In this document: piece by piece, positions 54,291 through 62,784 of the stretch
How positions within the stretch are numbered: position 1 is the stretch's first letter
Layout of the letters: every line of letters starts with the position of its first letter
NCBI RefSeq assembly: GCF_027912455.1
Contig: NZ_CP115446.1
Coordinates: 2,503,501-2,567,500, forward strand
From: Aurantiacibacter sp. MUD61
GTDB lineage: Bacteria; Pseudomonadota; Alphaproteobacteria; Sphingomonadales; Sphingomonadaceae
DNA length: 64,000 bases
Reading direction: 5' to 3'
Program-made: the position numbers and the translations under genes
The notes under the pieces: generated by a model
What the model was told of the DNA's origin: nothing
Database searches by the model: none
Seen by the model: only the letters and a program-made list of their open reading frames with translations

Positions 54291-54928
54291 TGCCTGAATT
54301 TCACGAATTGTTGCACGGTTATCGCCGCTTCCGCACGGAGGGATATCCGAAACAGAAGGCGCGCTATGACAAGCTCGTAGATGAAGGACAGCATCCCAAA
54401 CTGATGATCATCAGCTGCTCGGACAGCCGCGTGGATCCTGCGCAAATTTTCGATGTCGATCCGGGCGAAATATTTGTCGTTCGGAATGTCGCTGCGCTGG
54501 TTCCGCCTTTCGAAACGACGCCGGGACAGCACGGTGTGTCAGCTGCAATCGAATTCGCTGTGCAGGTCCTGAAAGTGCGGCAGATTGTGGTGATGGGTCA
54601 TGGCCGGTGTGGCGGCTGCAAGGCTGCGCTTACGCAGGAATTGCATGGCAACGTACCTGGCGAAGGTGGCTTCGTTGCCAACTGGGTGCACCTGCTCGAC
54701 GATGCCCGTGCGCCTGTGGCCGCAAAGCATGGGATCGAAAGCCGTGAGGCTGAGCTAGAAATGGAATTCGCAGCAGTTGGCGTAAGTATAGAGAACCTGA
54801 AGACCTTCCCCTTCGTGCGCGAAGCGGTCGAGCGCGGCGAACTGAAACTTCGGGGAACGCATTTCTCCATCGCCGAGGGCGTGCTCTATTTGCGCGATGA
54901 AGAGAGCGGTGAATTCGCACCTGTCTGA
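54290..54928 (+). CDS. Beta-class carbonic anhydrase
   Basis: A 212-residue enzyme interconverting CO2 and bicarbonate. Zinc ligands Cys 43 (IISCSDSRVDP), His 104 and Cys 107 (MGHGRCGGC), with the Asp 45/Arg 47 dyad. VRNVAALVPPFE and TSAAIEFAV-type helix are standard. There is no signal peptide, so it is cytosolic. It starts 1 base inside the sbtB stop. Context: imported bicarbonate could be converted here, or CO2 trapped, supplying carboxylases. Confidence 0.95.
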   Translation: MPEFHELLHGYRRFRTEGYPKQKARYDKLVDEGQHPKLMIISCSDSRVDPAQIFDVDPGEIFVVRNVAALVPPFETTPGQHGVSAAIEFAVQVLKVRQIVVMGHGRCGGCKAALTQELHGNVPGEGGFVANWVHLLDDARAPVAAKHGIESREAELEMEFAAVGVSIENLKTFPFVREAVERGELKLRGTHFSIAEGVLYLRDEESGEFAPV

Positions 54929-55005
54929 TAGATTGCTATTGCGAATTATTCGCAAGACGCTTACAGCACCTGCGAATACTACCCCCCCACTCTCAAAGGA
55001 ATTTT

Positions 55006-55512
55006 ATGCGCAAGCTTATTCTCTCTGCCGCACTCGCAGGCACCGCCCTCACACTCGCCGCCTGTTCGCAAGAAACCGCCGAGGTGGAGCCGGTTGATGA
55101 AACTGTAGAGACCGCCGAACCTGCTGATACATCCGCCGATGCCTCGGGTGTCGTCGATGCCAATACCGCAACGGCAGACGACCTCGCAGGAATTGCCCAG
55201 ATCGACGAGGAACTTGCTGCGGCAATCGTGGCCGGACAGCCCTATGCCAACGCCATGGATTTCAACGCCGTGTTGATGCAATCCCTGACCGAAGAGCAGG
55301 CTGCTGCAGTGCGCGAAGTGCTTTTCGTGCCGGTCAACCTGAACGATACGTCATCTGAGGAACTCGCGCTGATTCCAGGCATCGACGAACGGATGATCCG
55401 CGAGTTCGAGGAATATGCTCCGTATGACGATATGGCCGAATTCGACCGCGAAATCGGCAAATATGTCGATGAGGAAGAGGTCGCGCGTTTCCGCCAATAC
55501 GTCACGCTTTAA
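55006..55512 (+). CDS. Lipoprotein with two helix-hairpin-helix (ComEA-like) motifs
   Basis: A 168-residue lipoprotein (lipobox TLTLAAC, Cys 20). After an acidic linker come two HhH-type units: DANTATADDLAGIAQIDEEL (about 45-65) and NLNDTSSEELALIPGIDERM (about 110-130), each with the hydrophobic hairpin. Such motifs bind DNA in ComEA, but here the chain is very acidic, so DNA binding is doubtful. AAAGGA precedes the ATG. It follows the carbonic anhydrase gene by 77 bases. Its stop shares TTAA with the msrQ-like gene. Confidence 0.78.
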   Translation: MRKLILSAALAGTALTLAACSQETAEVEPVDETVETAEPADTSADASGVVDANTATADDLAGIAQIDEELAAAIVAGQPYANAMDFNAVLMQSLTEEQAAAVREVLFVPVNLNDTSSEELALIPGIDERMIREFEEYAPYDDMAEFDREIGKYVDEEEVARFRQYVTL

Positions 55513-56132
55513 CGGCGTTGCAGAGCCCAACTTGAAATCCAGATGGCGGCCAATATCCCGATGTGGATATAGGCCGTCATCGGATCGAATGCCGTAAGTG
55601 CCCAATGCACGAATGTGAGCACCGCAGCGGGGTAGACGAGCCGGTGCAGACGTTTCCATGACCGCTTGAGCGCGCGCATGCTCGCATCGTTGGAAGTGAC
55701 GGCGAGCGGCAGGAAGAGTGCCAGCGCCAGCCAGCCCGTCAGATACTGCCACTCAGCAGCTTCGGCGAGCACTCTTCCAACTTCAGCCTTGTTCCAGAGA
55801 TATACGCTCGTGTGCGCCGCCGCATAGGCAAAACTGGCGACGCCCAGATCGCGGCGATGGCGTGCCAGAAATTGCACCCACCCCTGCTTGCGAAAGGCTA
55901 GCCTCAGCGGCGTTACCGCAAGCGTAATAAGCAGCAGCCAAGCCGCCCAGTCCCCGCTTTCGCCGATCGCATGACCATAGCCGTAGCTCTCGGGCGTGAG
56001 CACCCAGCGCAGCACGATGGCCGCGAAAGGTGCGGCGAGGATCAGCCACAGAAGCAGACGTTTGGGCGGCAACGACATGGTGTGCCCATCGCCGAGGCGT
56101 TTTGCCACGTCAATCGCCGTCTTCACTTGCAT
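55509..56132 (-). CDS. msrQ: MsrQ-like haem-binding membrane subunit
   Basis: A 207-residue ferric-reductase-like protein with about five helices. LAVTPLRLAFRKQGWVQFLARHRRDLGVASFAYAAAHTSVY (His haem ligand region), WLALALFLPLAVTSNDASMRALKRSWKRLHRLVYPAAVLTF and HIGILAAIW fit MsrQ, which passes electrons to the periplasmic methionine sulfoxide reductase MsrP. msrP is not beside it. ATG at 56132 has GGAG at 8 bases; ATG at 56078 (MSLPPKRLLLW) is an alternative that removes a charged leader. Confidence 0.87.
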   Translation of the reverse strand: MQVKTAIDVAKRLGDGHTMSLPPKRLLLWLILAAPFAAIVLRWVLTPESYGYGHAIGESGDWAAWLLLITLAVTPLRLAFRKQGWVQFLARHRRDLGVASFAYAAAHTSVYLWNKAEVGRVLAEAAEWQYLTGWLALALFLPLAVTSNDASMRALKRSWKRLHRLVYPAAVLTFVHWALTAFDPMTAYIHIGILAAIWISSWALQRR

Positions 56133-56161
56133 AGCTCGCGCTCCGCCTGCATTTACGCGCC

Positions 56162-56872
56162 ATGCCAGAAGCCAATCTCAAGAATATCGCGCTGCTGATC
56201 GATGCAGACAACGCCAGCCACGCGGGAATCGACCCCGTGCTGACCGTTCTCGCCGAACTCGGCCAGGTCAATGTCCGCCGCGCCTATGGCAATTGGGCCA
56301 AGCCAGCCCTGTCTAATTGGAACAAGATCACCCACCGCTTTGGCATTCAGCCGATGCAGCAATTCGATCTGACCAAAGGCAAGAACGCCACCGATATCGC
56401 CATGGCTATCGATGCCATCGACCTGCTTAATACCGGCAAGGTGGACGGGTTTGGGATCATGTCTTCCGACAGCGATTTTACCCCGCTCGTTACGCGGCTG
56501 CGGCAGGACGGACTCATCGTCTACGGCTTTGGCGGTGCGAAAGCGCCTGATGCCTTCAAATCTGCCTGCACGCGCTACATCGATGTCGATCAGCTCATCC
56601 GCACCAATTCGCGCGACGACAAATCGCAGTCGAACGACACTATCGACCAAGACCTGATCGATTTGCTGGGTGACGCCTGGAAAGCGGCAAGCCGCGATGA
56701 TGATGGCTTCGCGCGTTTGCATGAAGTGGGCCAGATCGCCGGCAACCGCTCGAGCTTCGACGTTCGCAACCACGGTTTCAAGCGATTGTCCGACATGATG
56801 CGCGCCGCCAGTGACAATTTCAAAATGGAACGGCGAGACGACAAACAGCTTTACGTCAAACGATTGCGATAA
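56162..56872 (+). CDS. NYN-domain protein with C-terminal LOTUS/OST-HTH domain
   Basis: A 236-residue protein. The NYN ribonuclease-like domain (about 8-140) has the acidic site residues in ALLIDADNASHAG, KGKNATDIAMAIDAIDLL and MSSDSDFTPLV. The C-terminal part (about 160-236), with DLIDLLGDAWKAA, VGQIAGNRSSFDVRNHGFKRLSDMM and a final strand KQLYVKRLR, matches a LOTUS/OST-HTH RNA-binding domain. A cytosolic nuclease acting on structured RNA is likely. It is divergent from the msrQ gene by 29 bases. Confidence 0.87.
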   Translation: MPEANLKNIALLIDADNASHAGIDPVLTVLAELGQVNVRRAYGNWAKPALSNWNKITHRFGIQPMQQFDLTKGKNATDIAMAIDAIDLLNTGKVDGFGIMSSDSDFTPLVTRLRQDGLIVYGFGGAKAPDAFKSACTRYIDVDQLIRTNSRDDKSQSNDTIDQDLIDLLGDAWKAASRDDDGFARLHEVGQIAGNRSSFDVRNHGFKRLSDMMRAASDNFKMERRDDKQLYVKRLR

Positions 56873-56931
56873 TCTCGGCACCAAATCGCCGGAAGGCCGT
56901 TAGTCGCCCATACAGTAACAGGGACGATGAA

Positions 56932-57741
56932 ATGGTCGACAAATCTGAAAAATTCAATTGGTTGGTGCGTGTAGGCTATTTCAGCCGCGCCATCCTTTAT
57001 GCGACGCTCGGGATTGTCGCGCTCACCAGTGCGAGCAAAATTGCCGAAGGCACCAATGGGATTTTCCAGGCGGTGAAGGATTTCCCCGCGGGCACGGCAA
57101 TCCTGTGGCTGATGGTCGTGGGCTTGATCGCTTATGCGCTGTTCCGCTTTTCATCGACCTTCTTCGATATTGAGAATAACGGCACCGATGCAAAGGGCTG
57201 GGGCAAGCGCCTCGGCCATGCGGGAAGTGCCATCGGCCACCTCGCACTCGCGTGGTCTGCCTATCAGTTTGCCAGCAGCAGCGGCGGCGGCTCCGGCGAT
57301 TCCGGTGGCGGCGCGCAAGAAGCGGCCTCGGGCGTATTGTCGGTGGAGTTCGGCGGTGCGGTAATTGGCATTCTCGGTGTGGCTTTCGGCATCGCTGCGA
57401 TCTTCCAGATCAAGAAGGGCCTCAGCGGCGAATTCATGCACCGCATTTCGGGCGCTGCGCCTGATGCAACGCGTTGGCTCGGCGGCGCCGGCTATGCTGC
57501 GCGCGGCGTGGTCTACGGCGTAATCGCCTGGTCGCTTATCCAGGCCGGTTTCATGTCTGGCGGCGCGGAGCAGATCAAAACGCTGGGCGATGCCGTGGCA
57601 TCACTTGCGGGTGAAGGCATTGTGTTCACGTTGGTCGCGGTTGGCTTGCTGCTCTTTGGCCTCTTCAGCCTCGTGCTTGCTCGCTATCGGATCATCCCCG
57701 AACTGGGTGACGATGGCCGCGTGCCTCAATTCAGAACCTGA
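56932..57741 (+). CDS. DUF1206 family membrane protein
   Basis: A 269-residue protein built of three two-helix repeats, each opening with a G-x-x-A/S-R-A/G pattern: VRVGYFSRAILYATLGIVAL, KRLGHAGSAIGHLALAWSAY and GGAGYAARGVVYGVIAWSLI. A glycine/serine-rich loop (SSSGGGSGDSGGG) follows the second helix pair. The function of the family is unknown. It ends 12 bases before the lipoprotein gene on the opposite strand. Confidence 0.88.
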   Translation: MVDKSEKFNWLVRVGYFSRAILYATLGIVALTSASKIAEGTNGIFQAVKDFPAGTAILWLMVVGLIAYALFRFSSTFFDIENNGTDAKGWGKRLGHAGSAIGHLALAWSAYQFASSSGGGSGDSGGGAQEAASGVLSVEFGGAVIGILGVAFGIAAIFQIKKGLSGEFMHRISGAAPDATRWLGGAGYAARGVVYGVIAWSLIQAGFMSGGAEQIKTLGDAVASLAGEGIVFTLVAVGLLLFGLFSLVLARYRIIPELGDDGRVPQFRT

Positions 57742-57753
57742 TTTAGGCGAGTG

Positions 57754-58254
57754 TCAGACGCCGCAACTGGCTGTACCTGTACCGGTGTAGACCACCCGAT
57801 CGAACCGGTCGTACAGCCACATTGTGCCTTCGTAGGTCATGTCCTCGATCTCGCCTTCTTCGACGACATCCTCGATTGCGAGCCGCAACGTGTATTCTCG
57901 GCCATTATATAGAGTGCGAGTATTGGAAGGCAGTTCGCGCGATCCCGGGTCAGCAGCAAAGCGGACCATGTCGCCATCGATCTTCATAAAGGCATCCGTT
58001 TCGCGAGCGATTACCCGCACCCCCATGCTTGTACCGGGCGCGTAGGCACAGGCCTGGCCCAGCAGGTCGTTCGCCTCCATATCGGGATAGCTGATCGTTT
58101 CCGGAACGACCTCTTCAAGCGGTGGCCCGGCATCATTCGCCTCGCGGACGCGTTCGGAAATCGCCGCATCTTCAGCTGCCTGTTGCTCTTCACTAAGCGC
58201 CCCGTCGCAGCCAAGAAGCAATCCGGCCAGCACTGCCACACCCAAGACCCGCAT
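57754..58254 (-). CDS. Hypothetical lipoprotein
   Basis: A 166-residue lipoprotein (lipobox GLLLGC, Cys 16). An acidic helical stretch follows, then a beta-rich domain with CAYAPGTSMGVRVIARE, FMKIDGDMVRF and TYEGTMWLYDRFDRVVYTG; two further Cys may pair. No family is recognised. The ATG overlaps the mutL stop (TGATG), so the two are translationally coupled; the longer upstream frame runs through mutL and is rejected. Confidence 0.8.
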   Translation of the reverse strand: MRVLGVAVLAGLLLGCDGALSEEQQAAEDAAISERVREANDAGPPLEEVVPETISYPDMEANDLLGQACAYAPGTSMGVRVIARETDAFMKIDGDMVRFAADPGSRELPSNTRTLYNGREYTLRLAIEDVVEEGEIEDMTYEGTMWLYDRFDRVVYTGTGTASCGV

Positions 58255-60068
58255 CAATGCCTCCCGAAAAGTTTCTCGACGTCTTCCATCGACAGTTTCA
58301 CCCAAGTTGGCCTGCCGTGGTTGCACTGACCTGAACGCGGTGTCGCCTCCATCTCGCGCAGAAGAGCATTCATCTCCGCAACATTGAGCACCCGACCTGC
58401 TCTCACAGAACCATGACATGCCATCGTCGCCAATACATGCTCGATCTTTTCGGTGAGTAAGAGTGAAGAACCATGGCTCGCAATATCGTCGGCCAGATCA
58501 CGGAGCAGTGCCTCTGGATCGGCCTTTTTCAGCACGCCGGGAATCGCGCGGACAAGCATCGCATTGGGCCCGAACCTCTCGATGATAAGCCCGAGCTTTG
58601 CGAAGTGGTCGATGTGTTCCTCAAGCCGGTCACAATCGGCTTCTTCGAGTTCGACCACCTCCGGAATCAGCATCGCCTGACTTGCAGCGACTTTCTCGCC
58701 CGCACCTGCTGCGCGGAGCCGCTCCAGCACGATGCGCTCATGCGCTGCGTGTTGATCCACAAGCACCAGACCATCGGCTGACTCGGCGATGATATAGGTA
58801 TTGGCGACCTGCCCGCGCGCTATGCCCAATGGGAAGCGCTCAGCATCTTCTGGAAGCGCCTCAGCCGCCTCTGCCCTGCCCTGCGGCGCTGCAAGCGTTT
58901 GCGTATCTCCCGCCCATTCAGCGCGCGCCTCCGCCAGTCGATGCTGTGGCGGCGCCGACCAATCGCGCCCCGAGAATATGGAAGCTAAGGCTGGCGCTGG
59001 CTCACGATTTAGCGGCTCAGACTGCCAGCGGCCCATCGCGCCCGAGTCCGGCGCCTGCGCACTTCGCCGATCGCCGGTGGAAAGCGCATTGCGCAATCCG
59101 CTCACGATAAACCCGCGCACGGCAGCGGCATCGCGAAAACGGACTTCTGTCTTGGCCGGATGCACATTGACGTCCACATCGGCGAAAGGAACATCGAGGA
59201 AAAGAGCGAGCACAGCGTGGCGATCGCGCGCCAGCATTTCTGCATAGGCGCCGCGCACCGCCCCAGTAAGAAGCCGGTCTTTCACGGGGCGGCCATTCAC
59301 AAAAAGATATTGATGATCGGCCACGCCGCGATTGTAGGTCGGCAGACCGGCGATGCCGCTAAGCCGCATCGTGCCTTCACCGCTTGGCCGCTCCAGATCG
59401 ATGACCACACCATTGTCAGCCAGCTCGCGTGCGACGATCTGCGCGACACGTTGTGGGGCGTCTTGACCCTCCTGCACTGCGAAAATGCGCCTCTCGCCAT
59501 GCTCGAAGGTGAACGCGATATCCGGCCGCGCCATCGCGAGCCTGCGCACCACATCATGGCAGGCGGCGTATTCGCTGCGCGGGGTGCGCAGGAATTTGCG
59601 CCGCGCTGGGATCTTGCCGAACAGGTTTTCGACCCGGACTCGCGTGCCGGGAGGCAGAGCCGCTGGACCCTCTTCCACCAACGTCCCGTGATCGACGACC
59701 TTGCGCCAACCATCTTGGCTGCCGGTTGGCCTGCTCTCGATTGTCAGCTTGGCGACACTGCCGATCGAAGGCAGCGCTTCGCCGCGAAAGCCAAGTGTGG
59801 ACACTTGCTCGATCGCTTCGTCTGGCAATTTGGATGTCGCATGCCGCTCCAACGCAAGCGCCATCTGCTCCGGCGACATACCGCATCCGTCATCGGTGAC
59901 CTGTATTGAACCCAGTCCGCCTTCGACAATCGAAACGGTGATGCGGGTCGAGCCAGCGTCGATCGCATTCTCCACCAGCTCCTTGAGCGCGGAGGCCGGG
60001 CGCTCGACCACTTCGCCTGCGGCAATGCGGTTGACGAGAGTCTCTGGAAGGCGGCGAATTTGCGGCAT
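58254..60068 (-). CDS. mutL: DNA mismatch repair protein MutL with endonuclease motif
   Basis: A 604-residue MutL. The GHKL ATPase domain has LPETLVNRIAAGEVVERPAS, ELVENAIDAGST, VTDDGCGM and TLGFRGEALPSIGSV. The C-terminal domain carries the D-Q-H-A-x2-E-x4-E endonuclease motif (VDQHAAHERIVLE) and CNHGRPTWVKL near the end, the metal-site loop. This marks it as a nicking MutL, as expected where MutH is absent. It is divergent from mreB; 183 bases lie between. Confidence 0.96.
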   Translation of the reverse strand: MPQIRRLPETLVNRIAAGEVVERPASALKELVENAIDAGSTRITVSIVEGGLGSIQVTDDGCGMSPEQMALALERHATSKLPDEAIEQVSTLGFRGEALPSIGSVAKLTIESRPTGSQDGWRKVVDHGTLVEEGPAALPPGTRVRVENLFGKIPARRKFLRTPRSEYAACHDVVRRLAMARPDIAFTFEHGERRIFAVQEGQDAPQRVAQIVARELADNGVVIDLERPSGEGTMRLSGIAGLPTYNRGVADHQYLFVNGRPVKDRLLTGAVRGAYAEMLARDRHAVLALFLDVPFADVDVNVHPAKTEVRFRDAAAVRGFIVSGLRNALSTGDRRSAQAPDSGAMGRWQSEPLNREPAPALASIFSGRDWSAPPQHRLAEARAEWAGDTQTLAAPQGRAEAAEALPEDAERFPLGIARGQVANTYIIAESADGLVLVDQHAAHERIVLERLRAAGAGEKVAASQAMLIPEVVELEEADCDRLEEHIDHFAKLGLIIERFGPNAMLVRAIPGVLKKADPEALLRDLADDIASHGSSLLLTEKIEHVLATMACHGSVRAGRVLNVAEMNALLREMEATPRSGQCNHGRPTWVKLSMEDVEKLFGRH

Positions 60069-60179
60069 TTGCCCACCCTACAGGTCGCTTCTCGCAATTT
60101 CGAGGCGAACCGGGGCAAAACTGCGACCTTTTCGACAAATTTTTTGGCCTTTCTCGCGGTGGCGCGTTAAGGGGCGTGA

Positions 60180-61298
<1,119 letters not shown>

Positions 61299-61329
61299 GA
61301 GGCAATTTAGTAAGGGGGAGCGGGCCGCA

Positions 61330-62226
61330 ATGGCACCGCCGTCGGCGCAGACATCTGGCTCAAACAAGAAGGCGCAGCTTGGCCGCTTCGCTGGTTATGT
61401 TTTTGCGAGCGCAGGAGCGCTGATTGGCGCGCTGTTGCTGATCATTTCCCTTTGGCGGCCCGAAGCCTTTTATGGCCTTCGATCCATGGCCACCGATGCC
61501 GCCTCACCTGCCGGTGAAGCAGGCGCGGCAGGCCGGGTCGGCTCACGCAGCTTTTTTGAGGCGATCGCAGGATATTACGACGCCGGCTCCCGCAATGCTG
61601 AATTGCAGCGCGAAAACGAGATCGCCCGCGTGCGCCTCGCGGAGATGCGCGCATTGGAGCAGGAAAACGCGCGGCTGAAAGCCTTGCTCGATCTGGCCGA
61701 GGGTGAAATCACGCCCGTTGCCACCGGTCGATTGATTGGTTCAAGCTCCACTAGCACGCGCCGCTTCGGATATCTGGGTGCAGGTCAGGATGACGGCGTC
61801 CAGGTGGGTATGCCGGTAAGCTCTCCGATGGGACTGGTTGGCCGTATCCTCGAGGCGGGCAATTCGACTTCACGCGTCCTGTTGCTGACCGATGTCGAAA
61901 GCATCGTACCCGTGCGCCGGGCGACTGACGATGTGGTGGCCTTTGCCGAGGGTCGCGCAGACGGATCGCTGCGCATTCGCCTTATCAATCTCGGCATCAA
62001 TCCGCTTGAGGAAGGCGATATTTTCGTGACCTCCGGTGCGGGTGGCCTGTTCCGCCCCGGTGTCGCAGTCGCGATGGTTTCCGAGATCACGGATGACGGC
62101 GCAATCGGGCAATTGCTCAGCAATCCTGCGGCGACGGACTTTGTGGTTGTCGAACCAATTTTCGAACCCGAAGCTATCGAAGCCGCGCAAGCGCCCTTGG
62201 CAATCGAGCAGGTTGAAGACGACTGA
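61330..62226 (+). CDS. mreC: Rod shape-determining protein MreC
   Basis: A 298-residue bitopic membrane protein linking MreB to the wall synthases. One N-terminal helix (FAGYVFASAGALIGALLLIISLW), a coiled coil (NAELQRENEIARVRLAEMRALEQEN...LKALLDL), then the periplasmic beta domain with GAGQDDGVQVGMPVSSPMGLVGRI and EGDIFVTSGAGGLFRPGVAVA. 31 bases after mreB. Its stop overlaps mreD (TGATG). Confidence 0.95.
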   Translation: MAPPSAQTSGSNKKAQLGRFAGYVFASAGALIGALLLIISLWRPEAFYGLRSMATDAASPAGEAGAAGRVGSRSFFEAIAGYYDAGSRNAELQRENEIARVRLAEMRALEQENARLKALLDLAEGEITPVATGRLIGSSSTSTRRFGYLGAGQDDGVQVGMPVSSPMGLVGRILEAGNSTSRVLLLTDVESIVPVRRATDDVVAFAEGRADGSLRIRLINLGINPLEEGDIFVTSGAGGLFRPGVAVAMVSEITDDGAIGQLLSNPAATDFVVVEPIFEPEAIEAAQAPLAIEQVEDD

Positions 62227-62780
62227 TGGAGCGGCTCAATCCGAACGCACGGCGAGATCAGTTCGGCAGCAAGATCAATCGCGATCACTCCCCGGTCCTG
62301 GCATACGGCCTGCCTTGGGTGACGATCCTGCTGGCATCCTTGACGCCGCTTCTGCCCATCATTGCGTCCGCTCCGCTCGTGCCCCCGCTCGGGTATCTTT
62401 TCCTGCTCGCTTGGCGCGTTCTCCGCCCTGGCCTGCTGCCTATGTGGGCTGGCTTGCCATTGGGCTTTTTCGATGATCTTTATTCAGGACAACCTCTCGG
62501 ATCAGGGATTCTGCTTTTCTCGCTCACAATGATTGCGCTCGATCTGATCGAGGTTCGTTTTCCGTGGCGTGGTTTCTGGCAGGACTGGGGCGTCGCCGCG
62601 ATTTTTTGCGTCCTTTATCTCATCCTCTCCGCACTGTTTTCGGGTTCAGCGCCCAACTGGATTCAGCTTACCCTCATCTTGCCGCAGATATTGATCACCA
62701 TCATGCTATTCCCGGTGGTCGCGCAAATCGTGTCGCTTCTAGACCGCGTCCGTTTGACGCGCGTGCGGCGCATTGGGTGA
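62226..62780 (+). CDS. mreD: Rod shape-determining protein MreD
   Basis: A 184-residue integral membrane protein with five or six helices. GYLFLLAWRVLRPGLLPMWAGLPLGFFDDLYSG is the MreD signature (G-x-x-D-D-x-x). A long cytosolic N-terminus (MERLNPNARRDQFGSKIN) precedes. It forms the elongasome core with MreC and the downstream PBP2. Confidence 0.92.
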   Translation: MERLNPNARRDQFGSKINRDHSPVLAYGLPWVTILLASLTPLLPIIASAPLVPPLGYLFLLAWRVLRPGLLPMWAGLPLGFFDDLYSGQPLGSGILLFSLTMIALDLIEVRFPWRGFWQDWGVAAIFCVLYLILSALFSGSAPNWIQLTLILPQILITIMLFPVVAQIVSLLDRVRLTRVRRIG

Positions 62781-62784
62781 TCGC

